A stretch of DNA of 64,000 nucleotides from Fictibacillus sp. FJAT-27399 (GTDB lineage Bacteria; Bacillota; Bacilli; Bacillales; Fictibacillaceae). Both the position numbers and the translations under genes were made by a program. The notes beneath the pieces were generated by a model, which saw only the letters and a list, made by a program, of their open reading frames with translations, searched no databases and was not told the origin of the DNA. Positions 26,156 through 34,785 of this stretch are shown one piece after another (positions within the stretch are counted from its first letter, which is position 1; each line of letters begins with the position of its first letter). The stretch is taken from the NCBI RefSeq assembly GCF_001510655.1, contig NZ_LMVC01000002.1, positions 1,464,759 to 1,528,758 on the forward strand, read 5' to 3'.

Positions 26156-27103
26156 CTAATCTTTTGTCTGGTGCGGATCAAGCGCATCCTGCAGTCCATC
26201 ACCAAACACGTTAAACGCAAACATCGTCAATGAGATGAGGAGCCCTGGAAAAAACAGCCTCCACCATTGTCCGCTCAGAATGACACCGAGCGCATCATTG
26301 GCCATCGTTCCCCAGCTTGCAATCGGCGCCTGTACACCTAGTCCGATAAAGCTGAGAAAAGCTTCTGCAAAAATGGCCTGCGGAATCGTGAAAGTAAGAT
26401 TGACAATGATAATACCCAGCATGTTGGGGAACAAATGTTTAAGAATAATCGTGCGGTGAGAAGTTCCAAGCTTTTGTGCTGCGGCTACAAACTCCTGCTG
26501 TTTGATCTGAAGGATCTGTCCCCTTACTACCCTCGCCATTGACACCCAGCCTGTTATGGAGAGAGCAATGATAATCGTCCATAAACCAGGCTTCATGACG
26601 ACAAGCAGCAAAATAACGACAAGCAGGTAAGGTATACTGTATAGAATTTCAACGAGTCTCATCAGCAGACTGTCAACCCGGTCTCCGAACTTTCCGCGGC
26701 CAGCCATGTATCCCGAAATTCCGCCGACAAGGAGTCCGATGACGAGGTCAATAAGAGCCGCAGCAACTCCAATCGTTAGTGATATCCTGGCTCCGTACCA
26801 CGTTCTCGCCCACATGTCGCGTCCAAGGTCATCGGTTCCGAACCAGTGCTTACCGCCCGGAGCAAGATTTCCGTTAGCAAGGCTCTGATCCGAATAACTG
26901 TAAGGAACCATCTTTGGTCCGAAAAGGGCAAAGAACAGGATGAACAATAAGAGAATGGTACCGGTCAAAGCCAGCTTGTTCTTTATCACCCTTCTAATGC
27001 TTTCTTTTGCCTGGCTGACACTCGGGCGCTTTATCTCGTCTTTCCGCAGCCGGTCTTTCTGAAGCTGCCGGAAGAGTGTGTCTTGAGATGCTTTTTCCAG
27101 CAT
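26156..27103 (-). CDS. dppC: Dipeptide ABC transporter permease DppC
   Basis: 315 residues with about six membrane helices, an N-terminal cytoplasmic tail, then LALTGTILLLFILFFALFGP, the periplasmic-loop motif GTDDLGRDMWART and the EAA loop EFVAAAQKLGTSHRTIILKHLFPN (split EFVAAAQKLGTSHRTI). Inner-membrane partner of DppB. AGGGGGG precedes the ATG. dppB ends 1 bp upstream. Confidence 0.93.
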   Translation of the reverse strand: MLEKASQDTLFRQLQKDRLRKDEIKRPSVSQAKESIRRVIKNKLALTGTILLLFILFFALFGPKMVPYSYSDQSLANGNLAPGGKHWFGTDDLGRDMWARTWYGARISLTIGVAAALIDLVIGLLVGGISGYMAGRGKFGDRVDSLLMRLVEILYSIPYLLVVILLLVVMKPGLWTIIIALSITGWVSMARVVRGQILQIKQQEFVAAAQKLGTSHRTIILKHLFPNMLGIIIVNLTFTIPQAIFAEAFLSFIGLGVQAPIASWGTMANDALGVILSGQWWRLFFPGLLISLTMFAFNVFGDGLQDALDPHQTKD

Positions 27104-27104
27104 G

Positions 27105-28037
27105 TCATTCCCCCCTGCTCGTTAGTTTGATTCGCGGATCAATGAGCCTGTACGATAGATCGATCAGAAAAAGCGTGACGATCAGCACAACACTGAAAAA
27201 TATTGTAGTCCCCAGAATTACCGGATAATCACGGTTAAAGATGCTGTCCACAAAGTATTTGCCGAGGCCCGGAATGGCGAATATTTTTTCAATGACAAAC
27301 GTTCCGGTAAGAAGATGTGCGACGAGCGGTCCCATAAAAGAGATGACCGGTATGACCGCATTCCGGATTCCATGCTTTACAACAATTCCTGCTGTACCCA
27401 ATCCCTTGGCATCTGCTGTCTTCATGTAGTTCTGCTTAAGTACTTCAAGCATGCTTGAACGCGTAAACCTGGCGATAATAGCGAGTGGTCCGGCTGCAAG
27501 TGCAACAGATGGCAAGATGGTATGCTGCCATGTTCCCCATGAAGCTACCGGCAGCATCCCCCACTTGACCGCAAAAAATTTGATTAATAGAGGCGCCAGA
27601 ATAAAGCTTGGAATCGAGATTCCGAGTATCGCAACCCCCATGGCAGCATAATCTACGGAACGGTTATGGAAAAGCGAAGCAATGATTCCGAGCGCCATTC
27701 CAAAGAAAAGAGCGATGACCAGCGCCTGAAACCCGAGCAATGCCGATACGGGCAGTCCTTCCGCAATCAGCGTATTCACATCTCTGGTCTCTGATTCGAT
27801 CGACGGCCCAAGATCAAAGGATGCCAGATTTTTTAAATACAGCACATATTGAACCGGCAGAGGCTGATCGAGGTTGAATTTTGCTCGCATGTTATTCAGC
27901 ACTTCTTCAGGAAGAACATCTGAATCCGAGGCAAATGGATCGCCCGGAATCGCGTGCATGATCACAAACGTCAGTGTTGTGATTACCCAGATGGTCAGCA
28001 GCATCGTTAATAGCCGTTTTACAACGTACATCATCAT
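27105..28037 (-). CDS. dppB: Dipeptide ABC transporter permease DppB
   Basis: 310 residues, about six membrane helices, typical N-terminus YVVKRLLTMLLTIWVITTLTF and GDPFASDSD motif, and EAA-loop residues NYMKTADAKGLGTAGIVVKHGIRNA (split YMKTADAKGLG). Three consecutive ATG codons follow GGGAGGG, so the exact start is uncertain by one or two residues. Encodes the first permease of the importer, 33 bp after dppA. Confidence 0.93.
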   Translation of the reverse strand: MMMYVVKRLLTMLLTIWVITTLTFVIMHAIPGDPFASDSDVLPEEVLNNMRAKFNLDQPLPVQYVLYLKNLASFDLGPSIESETRDVNTLIAEGLPVSALLGFQALVIALFFGMALGIIASLFHNRSVDYAAMGVAILGISIPSFILAPLLIKFFAVKWGMLPVASWGTWQHTILPSVALAAGPLAIIARFTRSSMLEVLKQNYMKTADAKGLGTAGIVVKHGIRNAVIPVISFMGPLVAHLLTGTFVIEKIFAIPGLGKYFVDSIFNRDYPVILGTTIFFSVVLIVTLFLIDLSYRLIDPRIKLTSRGE

Positions 28038-28070
28038 CTTCCCTCCCTCTTATTTTCATATGGCTTGACC

Positions 28071-28919
28071 TTATGCGTTGGCATGCCCTAGCACGCCGTT
28101 CGTTGCCGCCATGCCGATAATGACGGCTCCCCACATATGCTTGTAGGCGGTTATGTAATCCTCGCATGTAAACCGGATTCGTTTTGGGCCGATCAGTTCA
28201 ACAGTCGGCAGGGTAGTCGTCATTAACGCCTGGTTCGTGCCTTTAAACTCGATCTCAAACGTGATCGGACCCTCTACAGTATAAGGAGGGATCTCCTTCG
28301 CTCTCTGTACTCCGCGCATGGCTTTCTCGCGAATGATCTGCCGTGCTTTTACAGGATGGATGAGCTCGGCAGCAAAACGGTCAACTGCATATTTAACCAC
28401 TGCTCCTTCGATATCCGGCAGTGTTTCCATGACTTCTTCCACATAAGCGTCATCACCAGTAGCAAGAATGGCAGGAACTCCGAAGGATCCAGCCGCACCG
28501 GCATTCATTTCTGTTTCACCGACGATCTTGCCGTTGATCTTCATTTCACCCACCGCGACACCTGCCAAAGTATGGCTGATAACAGCACGCTCTGACCCCG
28601 CTTCACGTCCGTGGTGACCTACGAACATAATGCCGTCGAAGCTTTCATCCAGTCCGGTCAGCTGGCAGAGCACCCTGTTGTTTCCAGAAACAAGACGGGC
28701 TCTTTCATCGAGTTCCTCAACCAGCAGGTTTGACATGTTGCCATGGCCATCAGCCACTGTAACTTCTGTCGCACCGCCCTCAAATGCTCCCGCGATCGCT
28801 GCGTTCACGTCCTGTGTCATTAATTTTCTGAACCGCTGATATTCGTCATTTTTCTTAAGCTGCATGTTTGTAGCTACACCTGAGATTCCTTCCATATCTG
28901 CCGAAATAAAAATTTTCAT
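28071..28919 (-). CDS. dppA: D-aminopeptidase DppA (M55)
   Basis: 282 residues from the ATG at 28919, preceded by AAGGAGGAG; a longer frame starts at 28961. M55 zinc-dependent D-aminopeptidase: FISADMEGISG holds the first metal ligands, DGHGN and GHHGREAG the histidines, and EMNAGAAGSFGVP and TGDDAYVEE further family blocks. The B. subtilis enzyme forms a decamer and frees D-amino acids (from memory), perhaps from peptidoglycan peptides brought in by the dpp importer. First intact gene of the operon, downstream of a CodY-like box and an M42 peptidase relic. Confidence 0.93.
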   Translation of the reverse strand: MKIFISADMEGISGVATNMQLKKNDEYQRFRKLMTQDVNAAIAGAFEGGATEVTVADGHGNMSNLLVEELDERARLVSGNNRVLCQLTGLDESFDGIMFVGHHGREAGSERAVISHTLAGVAVGEMKINGKIVGETEMNAGAAGSFGVPAILATGDDAYVEEVMETLPDIEGAVVKYAVDRFAAELIHPVKARQIIREKAMRGVQRAKEIPPYTVEGPITFEIEFKGTNQALMTTTLPTVELIGPKRIRFTCEDYITAYKHMWGAVIIGMAATNGVLGHANA

Positions 28920-28932
28920 TGTTCTCCTCCTT

Positions 28933-29063
28933 TTAGATAAATGAAAATGGAACTTGTACATCGTCAGACAGACTTGAAACCTTATCTCTTATGTATTTGC
29001 TTACATTCTGCTCATGTCCGCATGGCCCGGTTAGCCCAGTAAGTTCTTTAATCAACTGAAACA
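28933..29063 (-). pseudogene. 5' remnant of an M42-family aminopeptidase gene
   Basis: Starting at ATG 29063, behind a G-rich Shine-Dalgarno, the minus strand encodes MFQLIKEL. After a one-base frameshift it continues TGLTGPCGHEQNVSKYIRDK and VSSLSDDVQV to a TAA at 28933. The pattern LIKELTxLxGPxGxEQxVxxYI is the N-terminus of M42 glutamyl/cellulase-M aminopeptidases, normally about 350 residues. Only about 43 codons remain, with a frameshift, so the gene is dead. The remnant sits between the promoter region and the dppA Shine-Dalgarno. It is in the leader of the dpp transcript. Confidence 0.65.
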
Positions 29064-29093
29064 TTAATTCAATCCCCCCCCAAAAGGATACGG

Positions 29094-29108
29094 AATTTTC
29101 TGAACGTT
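29094..29108. promoter_or_regulatory. CodY-box-like operator upstream of dppA
   Basis: AATTTTCTGAACGTT matches the CodY consensus AATTTTCWGAAAATT at 13 of 15 positions. It lies just after the lrp terminator and about 175 bp before the dppA start, where the dpp promoter is expected. The dpp operon is a classic CodY target in B. subtilis, so repression under nutrient excess is a fair inference. Confidence 0.65.
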
Positions 29109-29120
29109 TTAGTTATATAA

Positions 29121-29140
29121 AAAAGACCCGCGGGTCTTAA
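29121..29140 (-). terminator. Terminator of lrp-like gene
   Basis: The perfect 16-bp palindrome AAGACCCGCGGGTCTT (29123-29138) is followed on the minus strand by a T-run. The lrp stop codon lies within its first arm. It separates lrp from the dpp operon. Confidence 0.8.
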
Positions 29141-29586
29141 ATATATTCAAATGAATTTTTGTAGATATCCATTTGCAGAATGACATTCGTTTTGTTGATG
29201 CCTTCGATATGATGAATGCTTTTGACAATTTCAGTAATTTCTTCATAGTGGCGGACATTCGCCTGTACTAGAAGCTGATATTCTCCCGAAGTAAGGGTAA
29301 TAAAACGGATACCGGCAATCTCCTGCAGCTTTTTAATTGTATCCTCCATCCACGGAGGTACGGCACTGATCTGGATAATAGCACCAACCTTTACTCCAAG
29401 AGAAATTGGATTAACGACACCAACAACTTCAAGAATATTATTTTCAACTAAATTATTGTAGCGGGTTCTTACCGTTTTTTCCGTTACATTCAATCGCTGG
29501 GCAATTTCAGTAAAGGACATCCTCCCATCTTTGGAAAGGAGTTTAATAATTCCCTTGTCCAGCTGGTCTATGATTTCGACAGACAC
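29137..29586 (-). CDS. Lrp/AsnC family transcriptional regulator
   Basis: 149 residues. N-terminal helix-turn-helix (LSKDGRMSFTEIAQRLNVTEKTVRTRYNNL, split as GRMSFTEIAQRLNVTEKTV) and C-terminal RAM domain (GAIIQISAVP, GIRFITLTSGEYQLLVQA). Members sense amino acids or related small molecules as oligomers. It lies between the dpp operon (same direction) and a divergent amidohydrolase gene, and the shared intergenic region holds at least four TTTAGTAA-type sites, so control of itself and of the amidohydrolase is likely. Control of dpp is possible but not shown. Confidence 0.9.
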   Translation of the reverse strand: MSVEIIDQLDKGIIKLLSKDGRMSFTEIAQRLNVTEKTVRTRYNNLVENNILEVVGVVNPISLGVKVGAIIQISAVPPWMEDTIKKLQEIAGIRFITLTSGEYQLLVQANVRHYEEITEIVKSIHHIEGINKTNVILQMDIYKNSFEYI

Positions 29587-29622
29587 TAAACTTCCACCTT
29601 TCAGTACAAAAAAATAAAAAAA

Positions 29623-29702
29623 TTACTAAATTAGTACTATTTATAGTTATTTAGTACCTTATTACATTACTAAATCAAAATAAAAGTATTGTGTTTAGTA
29701 AT
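29623..29702. promoter_or_regulatory. Array of TTTAGTA/TACTAAA sites, probable Lrp operators
   Basis: The AT-rich gap between the divergent lrp-like and amidohydrolase genes carries TTACTAAATTAGTAC (29623-29637), TATTTAGTACC (29648-29658), TTACTAAAT (29667-29675) and GTTTAGTAAT (29693-29702). Multiple short related sites fit cooperative Lrp binding. The last overlaps the putative -35 of the rightward promoter. Confidence 0.6.
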
Positions 29703-29718
29703 TTTAACATAGTATAAT
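29689..29718 (+). promoter_or_regulatory. Putative sigma-A promoter of the amidohydrolase gene
   Basis: TTGTGT (29689-29694), spacer 18, TATAAT (29713-29718), about 60 bp before the start codon. A TTTAGTAA site overlaps the -35, suggesting regulation by the neighbouring Lrp-type protein. Confidence 0.5.
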
Positions 29719-29778
29719 TTTTTCAGAATATTTATTCAAGTGTTTTTTTCAAAAAAATTGAAAAAGTGGGTGTAATAT

Positions 29779-30936
29779 ATGTTGCTCATTAAAAACGGAA
29801 CACTGATCATTGGAACCGGAAGTATAGGGAAAGGAGATCTTTTGATCGACGGTGGAAAAATTATAAAGACCGGGGAAAATCTCAAAGCGGATGATCGGAC
29901 AAAAGTGCTTGATGCGGAGGGAAAGTTTGTAACGCCAGGGCTTATCGACGTACATACACATCTCGGTATTCATGAAGAAGGAATCGGGCTGGCAGGACAT
30001 GACTATAATGAAACGAGCGACCCGGTAACTCCTTATGTCAGGGCTATCGACGGCATCAATCCTAACGAAAAAGGTTTTGAGGATGCTCGAAAAGCAGGTG
30101 TGACGACCGTGCAGGTGATGCCGGGCAGCGCCAATGTCATCGGCGGAGAGATGGCTGTTTTAAAAACAGCCGGCATTGTCATCGATCAAATGGTCCTCCG
30201 CAGCCCTTCAGGCATGAAAGCGGCCTTTGGTGAGAACCCGAAGCATTTCTATGGAAGCAAAGGAAAAACTCCAGTTACCCGTATGGGGATCGCAGCGTTG
30301 TTTCGAAAAGAGATGAAACGTGCGCAAGATTATCTGCGAAAGCTTGAAAATGGAGAGGTGATTGATTTTGACCTTGGGGCAGAACAGCTCATTAATGTGC
30401 TGAAAGGTGTCATTCCCATTCGCGCCCACGCACATCGTGCGGATGATATTGCTACGATCCTAAGGATGGCCAAAGAATTTAACATTGAAGTGACGATTGA
30501 GCATTGTACAGAGGGGCACCAAATTGCCTCTTATATTGCAGAACATAATGTCCGAGTTTCGGTCGGGCCTACATTATCTACAAGGAGCAAGATAGAGCTT
30601 GCCGATAAAGGCTGGCACACGCTGAATGCTTTGGATCAGGCAGGTGTTCCCGTATCCATTACCACTGATCATCCTGTTGTAGGTATCGACAGCCTTATTT
30701 TAAGCGCTATTGCCGCGGTGAAACACGGCTTAAGCGAGGAAACGGCCTTGAAGGCTATTACAATCAATGCCGCAAAACATTTGGGTGTCGATGAGAGGGT
30801 CGGTTCTCTTGAACCTGGTAAGGATGCCGACGTAGTGGTTTGGAGCGGAGATCCGTTCGATGCGCGGAGCACTGTTGAAAAGACGCTGATTAACGGAGAG
30901 ACCATTTACGATTCAGGGATATCGTCAAACAAATAA
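29779..30936 (+). CDS. Imidazolonepropionase-like metal-dependent amidohydrolase
   Basis: 385 residues. Composite N- and C-terminal beta-sandwich strands (LLIKNGTLIIGTG; DADVVVWSGDPFD) surround a TIM-barrel with metal motif GLIDVHTHLG, then RAHAHRADD, IEHCTEGHQ and TTDHPV, the usual His/Asp metal ligands of the amidohydrolase superfamily. It probably hydrolyses a cyclic or linear amide, perhaps a dipeptide or hydantoin-type compound; adjacency to peptide-use genes and the divergent Lrp regulator hints at amino-acid catabolism. The Shine-Dalgarno is weak (GTGGGTG). A terminator follows. Confidence 0.87.
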   Translation: MLLIKNGTLIIGTGSIGKGDLLIDGGKIIKTGENLKADDRTKVLDAEGKFVTPGLIDVHTHLGIHEEGIGLAGHDYNETSDPVTPYVRAIDGINPNEKGFEDARKAGVTTVQVMPGSANVIGGEMAVLKTAGIVIDQMVLRSPSGMKAAFGENPKHFYGSKGKTPVTRMGIAALFRKEMKRAQDYLRKLENGEVIDFDLGAEQLINVLKGVIPIRAHAHRADDIATILRMAKEFNIEVTIEHCTEGHQIASYIAEHNVRVSVGPTLSTRSKIELADKGWHTLNALDQAGVPVSITTDHPVVGIDSLILSAIAAVKHGLSEETALKAITINAAKHLGVDERVGSLEPGKDADVVVWSGDPFDARSTVEKTLINGETIYDSGISSNK

Positions 30937-30937
30937 A

Positions 30938-30966
30938 AAAAGACAGCTGTTTATCAGCTGTCTTTC
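30938..30966. terminator. Bidirectional terminator between amidohydrolase and msrA
   Basis: AGACAGCTG (30941-30949) pairs with CAGCTGTCT (30955-30963), flanked by A-run on the left and T's on the right. The msrA stop codon lies inside the right arm. Confidence 0.8.
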
Positions 30967-31499
30967 TTTGTCCAGTTTTCTTCAATAAAGGTATCTCTTC
31001 CGGAATCTATGCGTTCCTGCTTATATTTCTCAGGGTTTTTCTTGTAGAAACCCTGATGATAGTCTTCTGCTGAATAAAATGCTGAAGCCGGCAGAATCTC
31101 CGTTACAATTGGCTTGTTGAAACGGCCGCTGCTGGCAACTTCTTGTTTTGAGCGCTCGGCTAGTTCCCGCTGTTCTTCATTATGGAAAAAAATTGCGGTT
31201 TTATATTGGCTTCCTCTGTCAAAAAATTGTCCACCGTCATCGGTTGGATCGATTTGAGGCCAGTAAAGGTCCAATAGCTTTTGATAAGGAAATAGAACGG
31301 GATCGAAGGTAATCTCAACCGCTTCATAATGGCCGGTCGTACCTTTTTTGACTTCTTCATATGCCGGATTCTCAACATGGCCCCCAGTATACCCTGAAAG
31401 GATGCCGTGGATGCCCGGCAGTTCATCAAAGGGCTTTACCATGCACCAGAAACAGCCTCCGGCAAACGTTGCTTTTTCAAGCTGATTAACTTCTTTCAT
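30954..31499 (-). CDS. msrA: Peptide methionine sulfoxide reductase A
   Basis: 181 residues from the ATG at 31499, preceded by GGGGGAGG; an upstream in-frame start at 31538 is less likely. It reduces Met-S-sulfoxide in proteins. The catalytic GCFWC is at residues 15-19 (Cys16 nucleophile), with GYTGG, NPAYEEVKKGTTGHYEAVEI (split NPAYEEV...TTGHYEAVEI) and YHQGFYKKNPEKY typical of the family. No MsrB domain or neighbour is present. Monocistronic. Confidence 0.95.
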   Translation of the reverse strand: MKEVNQLEKATFAGGCFWCMVKPFDELPGIHGILSGYTGGHVENPAYEEVKKGTTGHYEAVEITFDPVLFPYQKLLDLYWPQIDPTDDGGQFFDRGSQYKTAIFFHNEEQRELAERSKQEVASSGRFNKPIVTEILPASAFYSAEDYHQGFYKKNPEKYKQERIDSGRDTFIEENWTKKDS

Positions 31500-31567
31500 T
31501 TTGCCTCCCCCATATTTCATGATCAGTCTTTTCATCATATATGGTTGGAGCTAGAAAATCCATTAAA

Positions 31568-31603
31568 AAGGCCGGTTCTTCAACAGAACCAGCCTTATCT
31601 TTT
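31568..31603 (-). terminator. Terminator after the small membrane ORF
   Basis: AAGGCCGGTTCT (31568-31579) pairs with AGAACCAGCCTT (31585-31596, one mismatch). A/T-runs flank both sides, so it can work in either direction; it follows the 31610-31768 gene. Confidence 0.7.
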
Positions 31604-31609
31604 TTTCGA

Positions 31610-31768
31610 TTAATCATCGAGATAATCTTTATGGTTTTTATTCCTTTTATTGCGTCTTGCTGAACGTACCACTAAAATGACAATGATGATAATGAGTAAG
31701 ATACTAACGTTCAAGAATCCGCCTAAGAATAATAGTATGTCTTTTAACCAATCTGTTATTGATTCCAT
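31610..31768 (-). CDS. 52-residue single-pass membrane protein
   Basis: A short ORF on the minus strand: start MESITDWLKDILLFLGGFLN, a hydrophobic helix ending VSILLIIIIVILVV, then a strongly basic tail RSARRNKRNKN and an acidic end. GAGGTG stands about 8 bp before the ATG and a terminator follows, so it is probably real. The layout (one helix, basic cytoplasmic tail) is common among small Bacillus membrane proteins of unknown function. Confidence 0.65.
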   Translation of the reverse strand: MESITDWLKDILLFLGGFLNVSILLIIIIVILVVRSARRNKRNKNHKDYLDD

Positions 31769-31915
31769 GCTGTCATTCACCTCTTATTTCTACATTACCC
31801 AGTTAAAGTCTAACTTAATCTTTAAGTGGCTTCCGTTTGGTTATTTATAGTTTTGGATACCCTGTCAGCGGAATTCTATTCAAAATCACGTCCATCCTTC
31901 ATGAGAAAAAACAAA

Positions 31916-31945
31916 AAACACCCAGCAATAAATCGCTGGATGTTT
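31916..31945 (-). terminator. Terminator of the aldo/keto reductase gene
   Basis: AAACACCCAGC (31916-31926) pairs with GCTGGATGTTT (31935-31945) with one mismatch, just past the stop at 31952. The rest of the gap 31769-31951 shows no feature. Confidence 0.65.
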
Positions 31946-31951
31946 GTATGG

Positions 31952-32782
31952 TCAGTCATAAAAATATAGGCCGGAATCAGGTCCGATTCTCCTGTTTTCA
32001 TTCAAAAAATGAATGTTCACCATATCTTCAATCGGCAGTTCAAAATCAAAAACATCAATATTTTGACGTATGCGGTGAGGTGTCGCTGATTTAGGAATGA
32101 CAGGAATTCCGTTTTGAAGCGCCCATCTCAATACCACCTGAGCCGGAGTTTTCCCGTGTTTCTCTGCAATCTGCAGGATAAGGCTCTCATGCAGAATCTC
32201 TCCCTGCATCAACGGGCTCCATGCTTCCACTTGAATATTGTTTTGATGGCAGAAATGCATCAACTTTTTCTGAGAGAGCCTCGGATGATACTCTACCTGG
32301 TTGACCTGAGGCTTAATCTCGCAATGCCTGATCAACTCTTCCAAATCTGATACACCAAAATTGGAAACGCCAATTGCTCTTACATCTCCACGGTTGTATA
32401 GGATCTCGAGCGCTCTCCACGTTTCCTTGATCTGCCCTTTAACCGGCCAGTGAATCATGTAGAGATCAATATAATCCACACCAAGTTTTCGCCGGCTCTC
32501 ATCAAAGGCTGCAAGCGTATTATTGTATCCGTGGGACGCATTCCATAGTTTTGTTGTAATAAAAAGAAGTTCTCTTGAGACTGTACTTTTTTGTAAAGCG
32601 CTTCCAATTTCTGTTTCGTTTTGATAGATTGCGGCCGTATCTATGCTCCTGTACCCGGCATCAAGAGCGGCATGCACCGCTCTTTCAACCGCTTGCGGGT
32701 GCCGAAGCTTGCAGGTGCCCAGCCCGACCCAAGGCATGTTTACCCCGTTCGCAAGCACCGTTCCTTCATCCAGATGAATCAT
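31952..32782 (-). CDS. Aldo/keto reductase (YtbE/YvgN type)
   Basis: 276 residues from the ATG at 32782, behind GGGGGAAGG; an alternative ATG is at 32803. NADPH-dependent reductase of aldehydes such as methylglyoxal. Catalytic tetrad residues lie in DTAAIYQNE (Asp, Tyr), TTKLWN (Lys) and MIHWPV (His); VIPKSATPHRIRQN binds the coenzyme phosphate. It is a paralogue of the reductase at 55931-56755. Physiological substrate not known. Confidence 0.92.
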   Translation of the reverse strand: MIHLDEGTVLANGVNMPWVGLGTCKLRHPQAVERAVHAALDAGYRSIDTAAIYQNETEIGSALQKSTVSRELLFITTKLWNASHGYNNTLAAFDESRRKLGVDYIDLYMIHWPVKGQIKETWRALEILYNRGDVRAIGVSNFGVSDLEELIRHCEIKPQVNQVEYHPRLSQKKLMHFCHQNNIQVEAWSPLMQGEILHESLILQIAEKHGKTPAQVVLRWALQNGIPVIPKSATPHRIRQNIDVFDFELPIEDMVNIHFLNENRRIGPDSGLYFYD

Positions 32783-32911
32783 CGTCCTTCCCCCGTTTTT
32801 CATACTTTCTATACCTTATGCTGACAAACTGATTTTCATTTAAAAAAAAGATGAAAAAACGTAAACAAAACCGGCTGGCGTCCGATATTAAATACAAGTA
32901 ACATCAATCTA

Positions 32912-32940
32912 AAAAAGGGACCCTCAGGGGTCCCTTTTTA
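32912..32940 (-). terminator. Terminator of the chemoreceptor gene
   Basis: AAAAGGGACC (32914-32923) pairs with GGTCCCTTTT (32929-32938); the minus strand ends in a T-run. It is 12 bp after the MCP stop. Confidence 0.85.
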
Positions 32941-32950
32941 ATTGCTTCGT

Positions 32951-34627
32951 TCATATTTTAAACTTCGAGATCATATCCTGAAGCTCTTCTGCCATATAGG
33001 ATAATGACTGTGCAGAAGCTGTTATTTCTTCCATGGAAGCAAGCTGCTCTTCCGTCGAAGCCGCTATGCTTTGTGCGCTTTCTGAAGATTCTTTGGCGCT
33101 TGCCGCCATCTCATCGGCTGATTGTGAAATAGAGTTAGAACCATTTGCCAGCAGCTGGATCGCGCCCGAAATTTCCATGATTTTTTCATTAACATCCATG
33201 ACGGACTCCTGGATCAGATGGAATTGTTTTTCTGTTTCCTGGACAACCGTTAATCCCACTGAAACATTTTCTTTTACGTTCTCGATTGACTGGCTTGAAG
33301 CCCCAGTTTCATGCTGAATCTGTTCAATAATACTCTTGATTTCTTGAGCCGATTGGCCGGATTGCTCGGCAAGCTTTCTTACTTCCTCAGCGACCACAGC
33401 AAACCCTCTTCCGCTTTCACCCGCCCGTGCAGCCTCAATGGATGCATTCAGAGCAAGAAGATTCGTTTGATTCGAGATATCGGTAATAATGGATACGATG
33501 TCTCCAATGGATTGTGACCGTCCTCTTAGTTCATCGATCCCCTCATGGGTAATGTTTACCGATTCTTCGATTTGTTTCATTTGTTCTACAGTTCGGCTTA
33601 CGTATTTTTTTCCTTCTTCAGCCTGTCCAGAAGCGGTGCCTGTCAGTTCACCCGCATGGGAGGCATTCGCAGAAATAACGTCCAGCTGCTGAACAGTTTC
33701 CTCAATCATTTCTGCACTGCCAGCTGATTTCTCCATCTGGATATCTGCGCCTGTTGCGACTTGCTGAATGCTTTGTGCAATGTGCCCTGCCGCATGGCTA
33801 TTTTGCTCCGCGCTTGCTGTCAGCTGCTGTGATGAAGCTGCTACTTGCGAGGTTGTTTCCGAGATTCGTAAAATCATTGACTGCAAACTTTCTGTAAATT
33901 GATCAAATGTGCCGGCGAGGACTCCGAGTTCGTCTTTCGTATCTAACTGGATTCGTCTGGTCAGATCCCCTTCTCCCTCTGCAATCTCTTTTAGATTACG
34001 ATTAAGAAGATGAATGGGACGAATAATAGAACGAACAATCAGGGTGCCGAAGATTACGCTTCCGATCATCAGCAAAAGCAATAGACCTGAGAACACCGTA
34101 TTTTGAATCATCATGGCTTTTTTGTTGTCTGCTTTTGCAGTGGCAATTTCTTTTTCAAGCTTTTTATCCAAGCCTTCAATGACCGGATTTAGTACTTCTT
34201 TGCGAATGTTCCGTTCATCGCCGAAGTGAACCGTCATCGCAAGTTCTTTTCCGCCGCCGTCATACGCTTTTATTGTTCGTTCACTGGAATTAAAATAACC
34301 GGTTAGACCCGCTTCCGATTTTTTGCGGATTTTTTCATCCAGCAGCGGCAGAAGCGGTTTGGCAAGGCTCACAATGCTCTTCTTTTTATCTGCCATTTCA
34401 GCTGTGTATTTTTTGTCGCCGGTCAGCAAATACGCCCGCTCATCGTTGGAGTAGCCAGCAATGTAAAACTGCAGATCTTTTAAAGATGTCTGCAGATCCT
34501 GTTTGTCTTGCAGTTCCCCGCTCATCTGTTCCTGCCTGTAGCTATGGAAGTATGAAAAACCTCCAGCTACAATCAGGGCAAAAATGGCCGTCCCGATTAG
34601 AATGAATAACTTGTTTCGTATTTTCAT
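32951..34627 (-). CDS. Methyl-accepting chemotaxis protein
   Basis: 558 residues from the ATG at 34627 (GAGGTG 6 bp upstream; a GTG at 34636 also possible). Membrane helix about 6-25, a helical extracytoplasmic sensor (CHASE3/4HB-like, with [14 protein letters not shown]) to about 180, second helix about 184-204, HAMP ([19 protein letters not shown], split [13 protein letters not shown]), then a long signalling coiled coil. The hairpin tip, about [20 protein letters not shown], binds CheA/CheW. It passes ligand state to the flagellar motor. Ligand unknown; transcribed alone. Confidence 0.94.
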   Translation of the reverse strand: MKIRNKLFILIGTAIFALIVAGGFSYFHSYRQEQMSGELQDKQDLQTSLKDLQFYIAGYSNDERAYLLTGDKKYTAEMADKKKSIVSLAKPLLPLLDEKIRKKSEAGLTGYFNSSERTIKAYDGGGKELAMTVHFGDERNIRKEVLNPVIEGLDKKLEKEIATAKADNKKAMMIQNTVFSGLLLLLMIGSVIFGTLIVRSIIRPIHLLNRNLKEIAEGEGDLTRRIQLDTKDELGVLAGTFDQFTESLQSMILRISETTSQVAASSQQLTASAEQNSHAAGHIAQSIQQVATGADIQMEKSAGSAEMIEETVQQLDVISANASHAGELTGTASGQAEEGKKYVSRTVEQMKQIEESVNITHEGIDELRGRSQSIGDIVSIITDISNQTNLLALNASIEAARAGESGRGFAVVAEEVRKLAEQSGQSAQEIKSIIEQIQHETGASSQSIENVKENVSVGLTVVQETEKQFHLIQESVMDVNEKIMEISGAIQLLANGSNSISQSADEMAASAKESSESAQSIAASTEEQLASMEEITASAQSLSYMAEELQDMISKFKI

Positions 34628-34785
34628 TAGATGCACCTCTTTATTTTAGCTACTCTCTATATCGGAAAATACAAAGTATTCTTTACCAGGCTTCAAAACA
34701 TTTTCGAAGAAACCTGCTTTCGGCTATACTGGTAAAGGACGCAGTTCAATCAAACTGCCTGAACGAGAAAGGAGCTTTTCATTAC

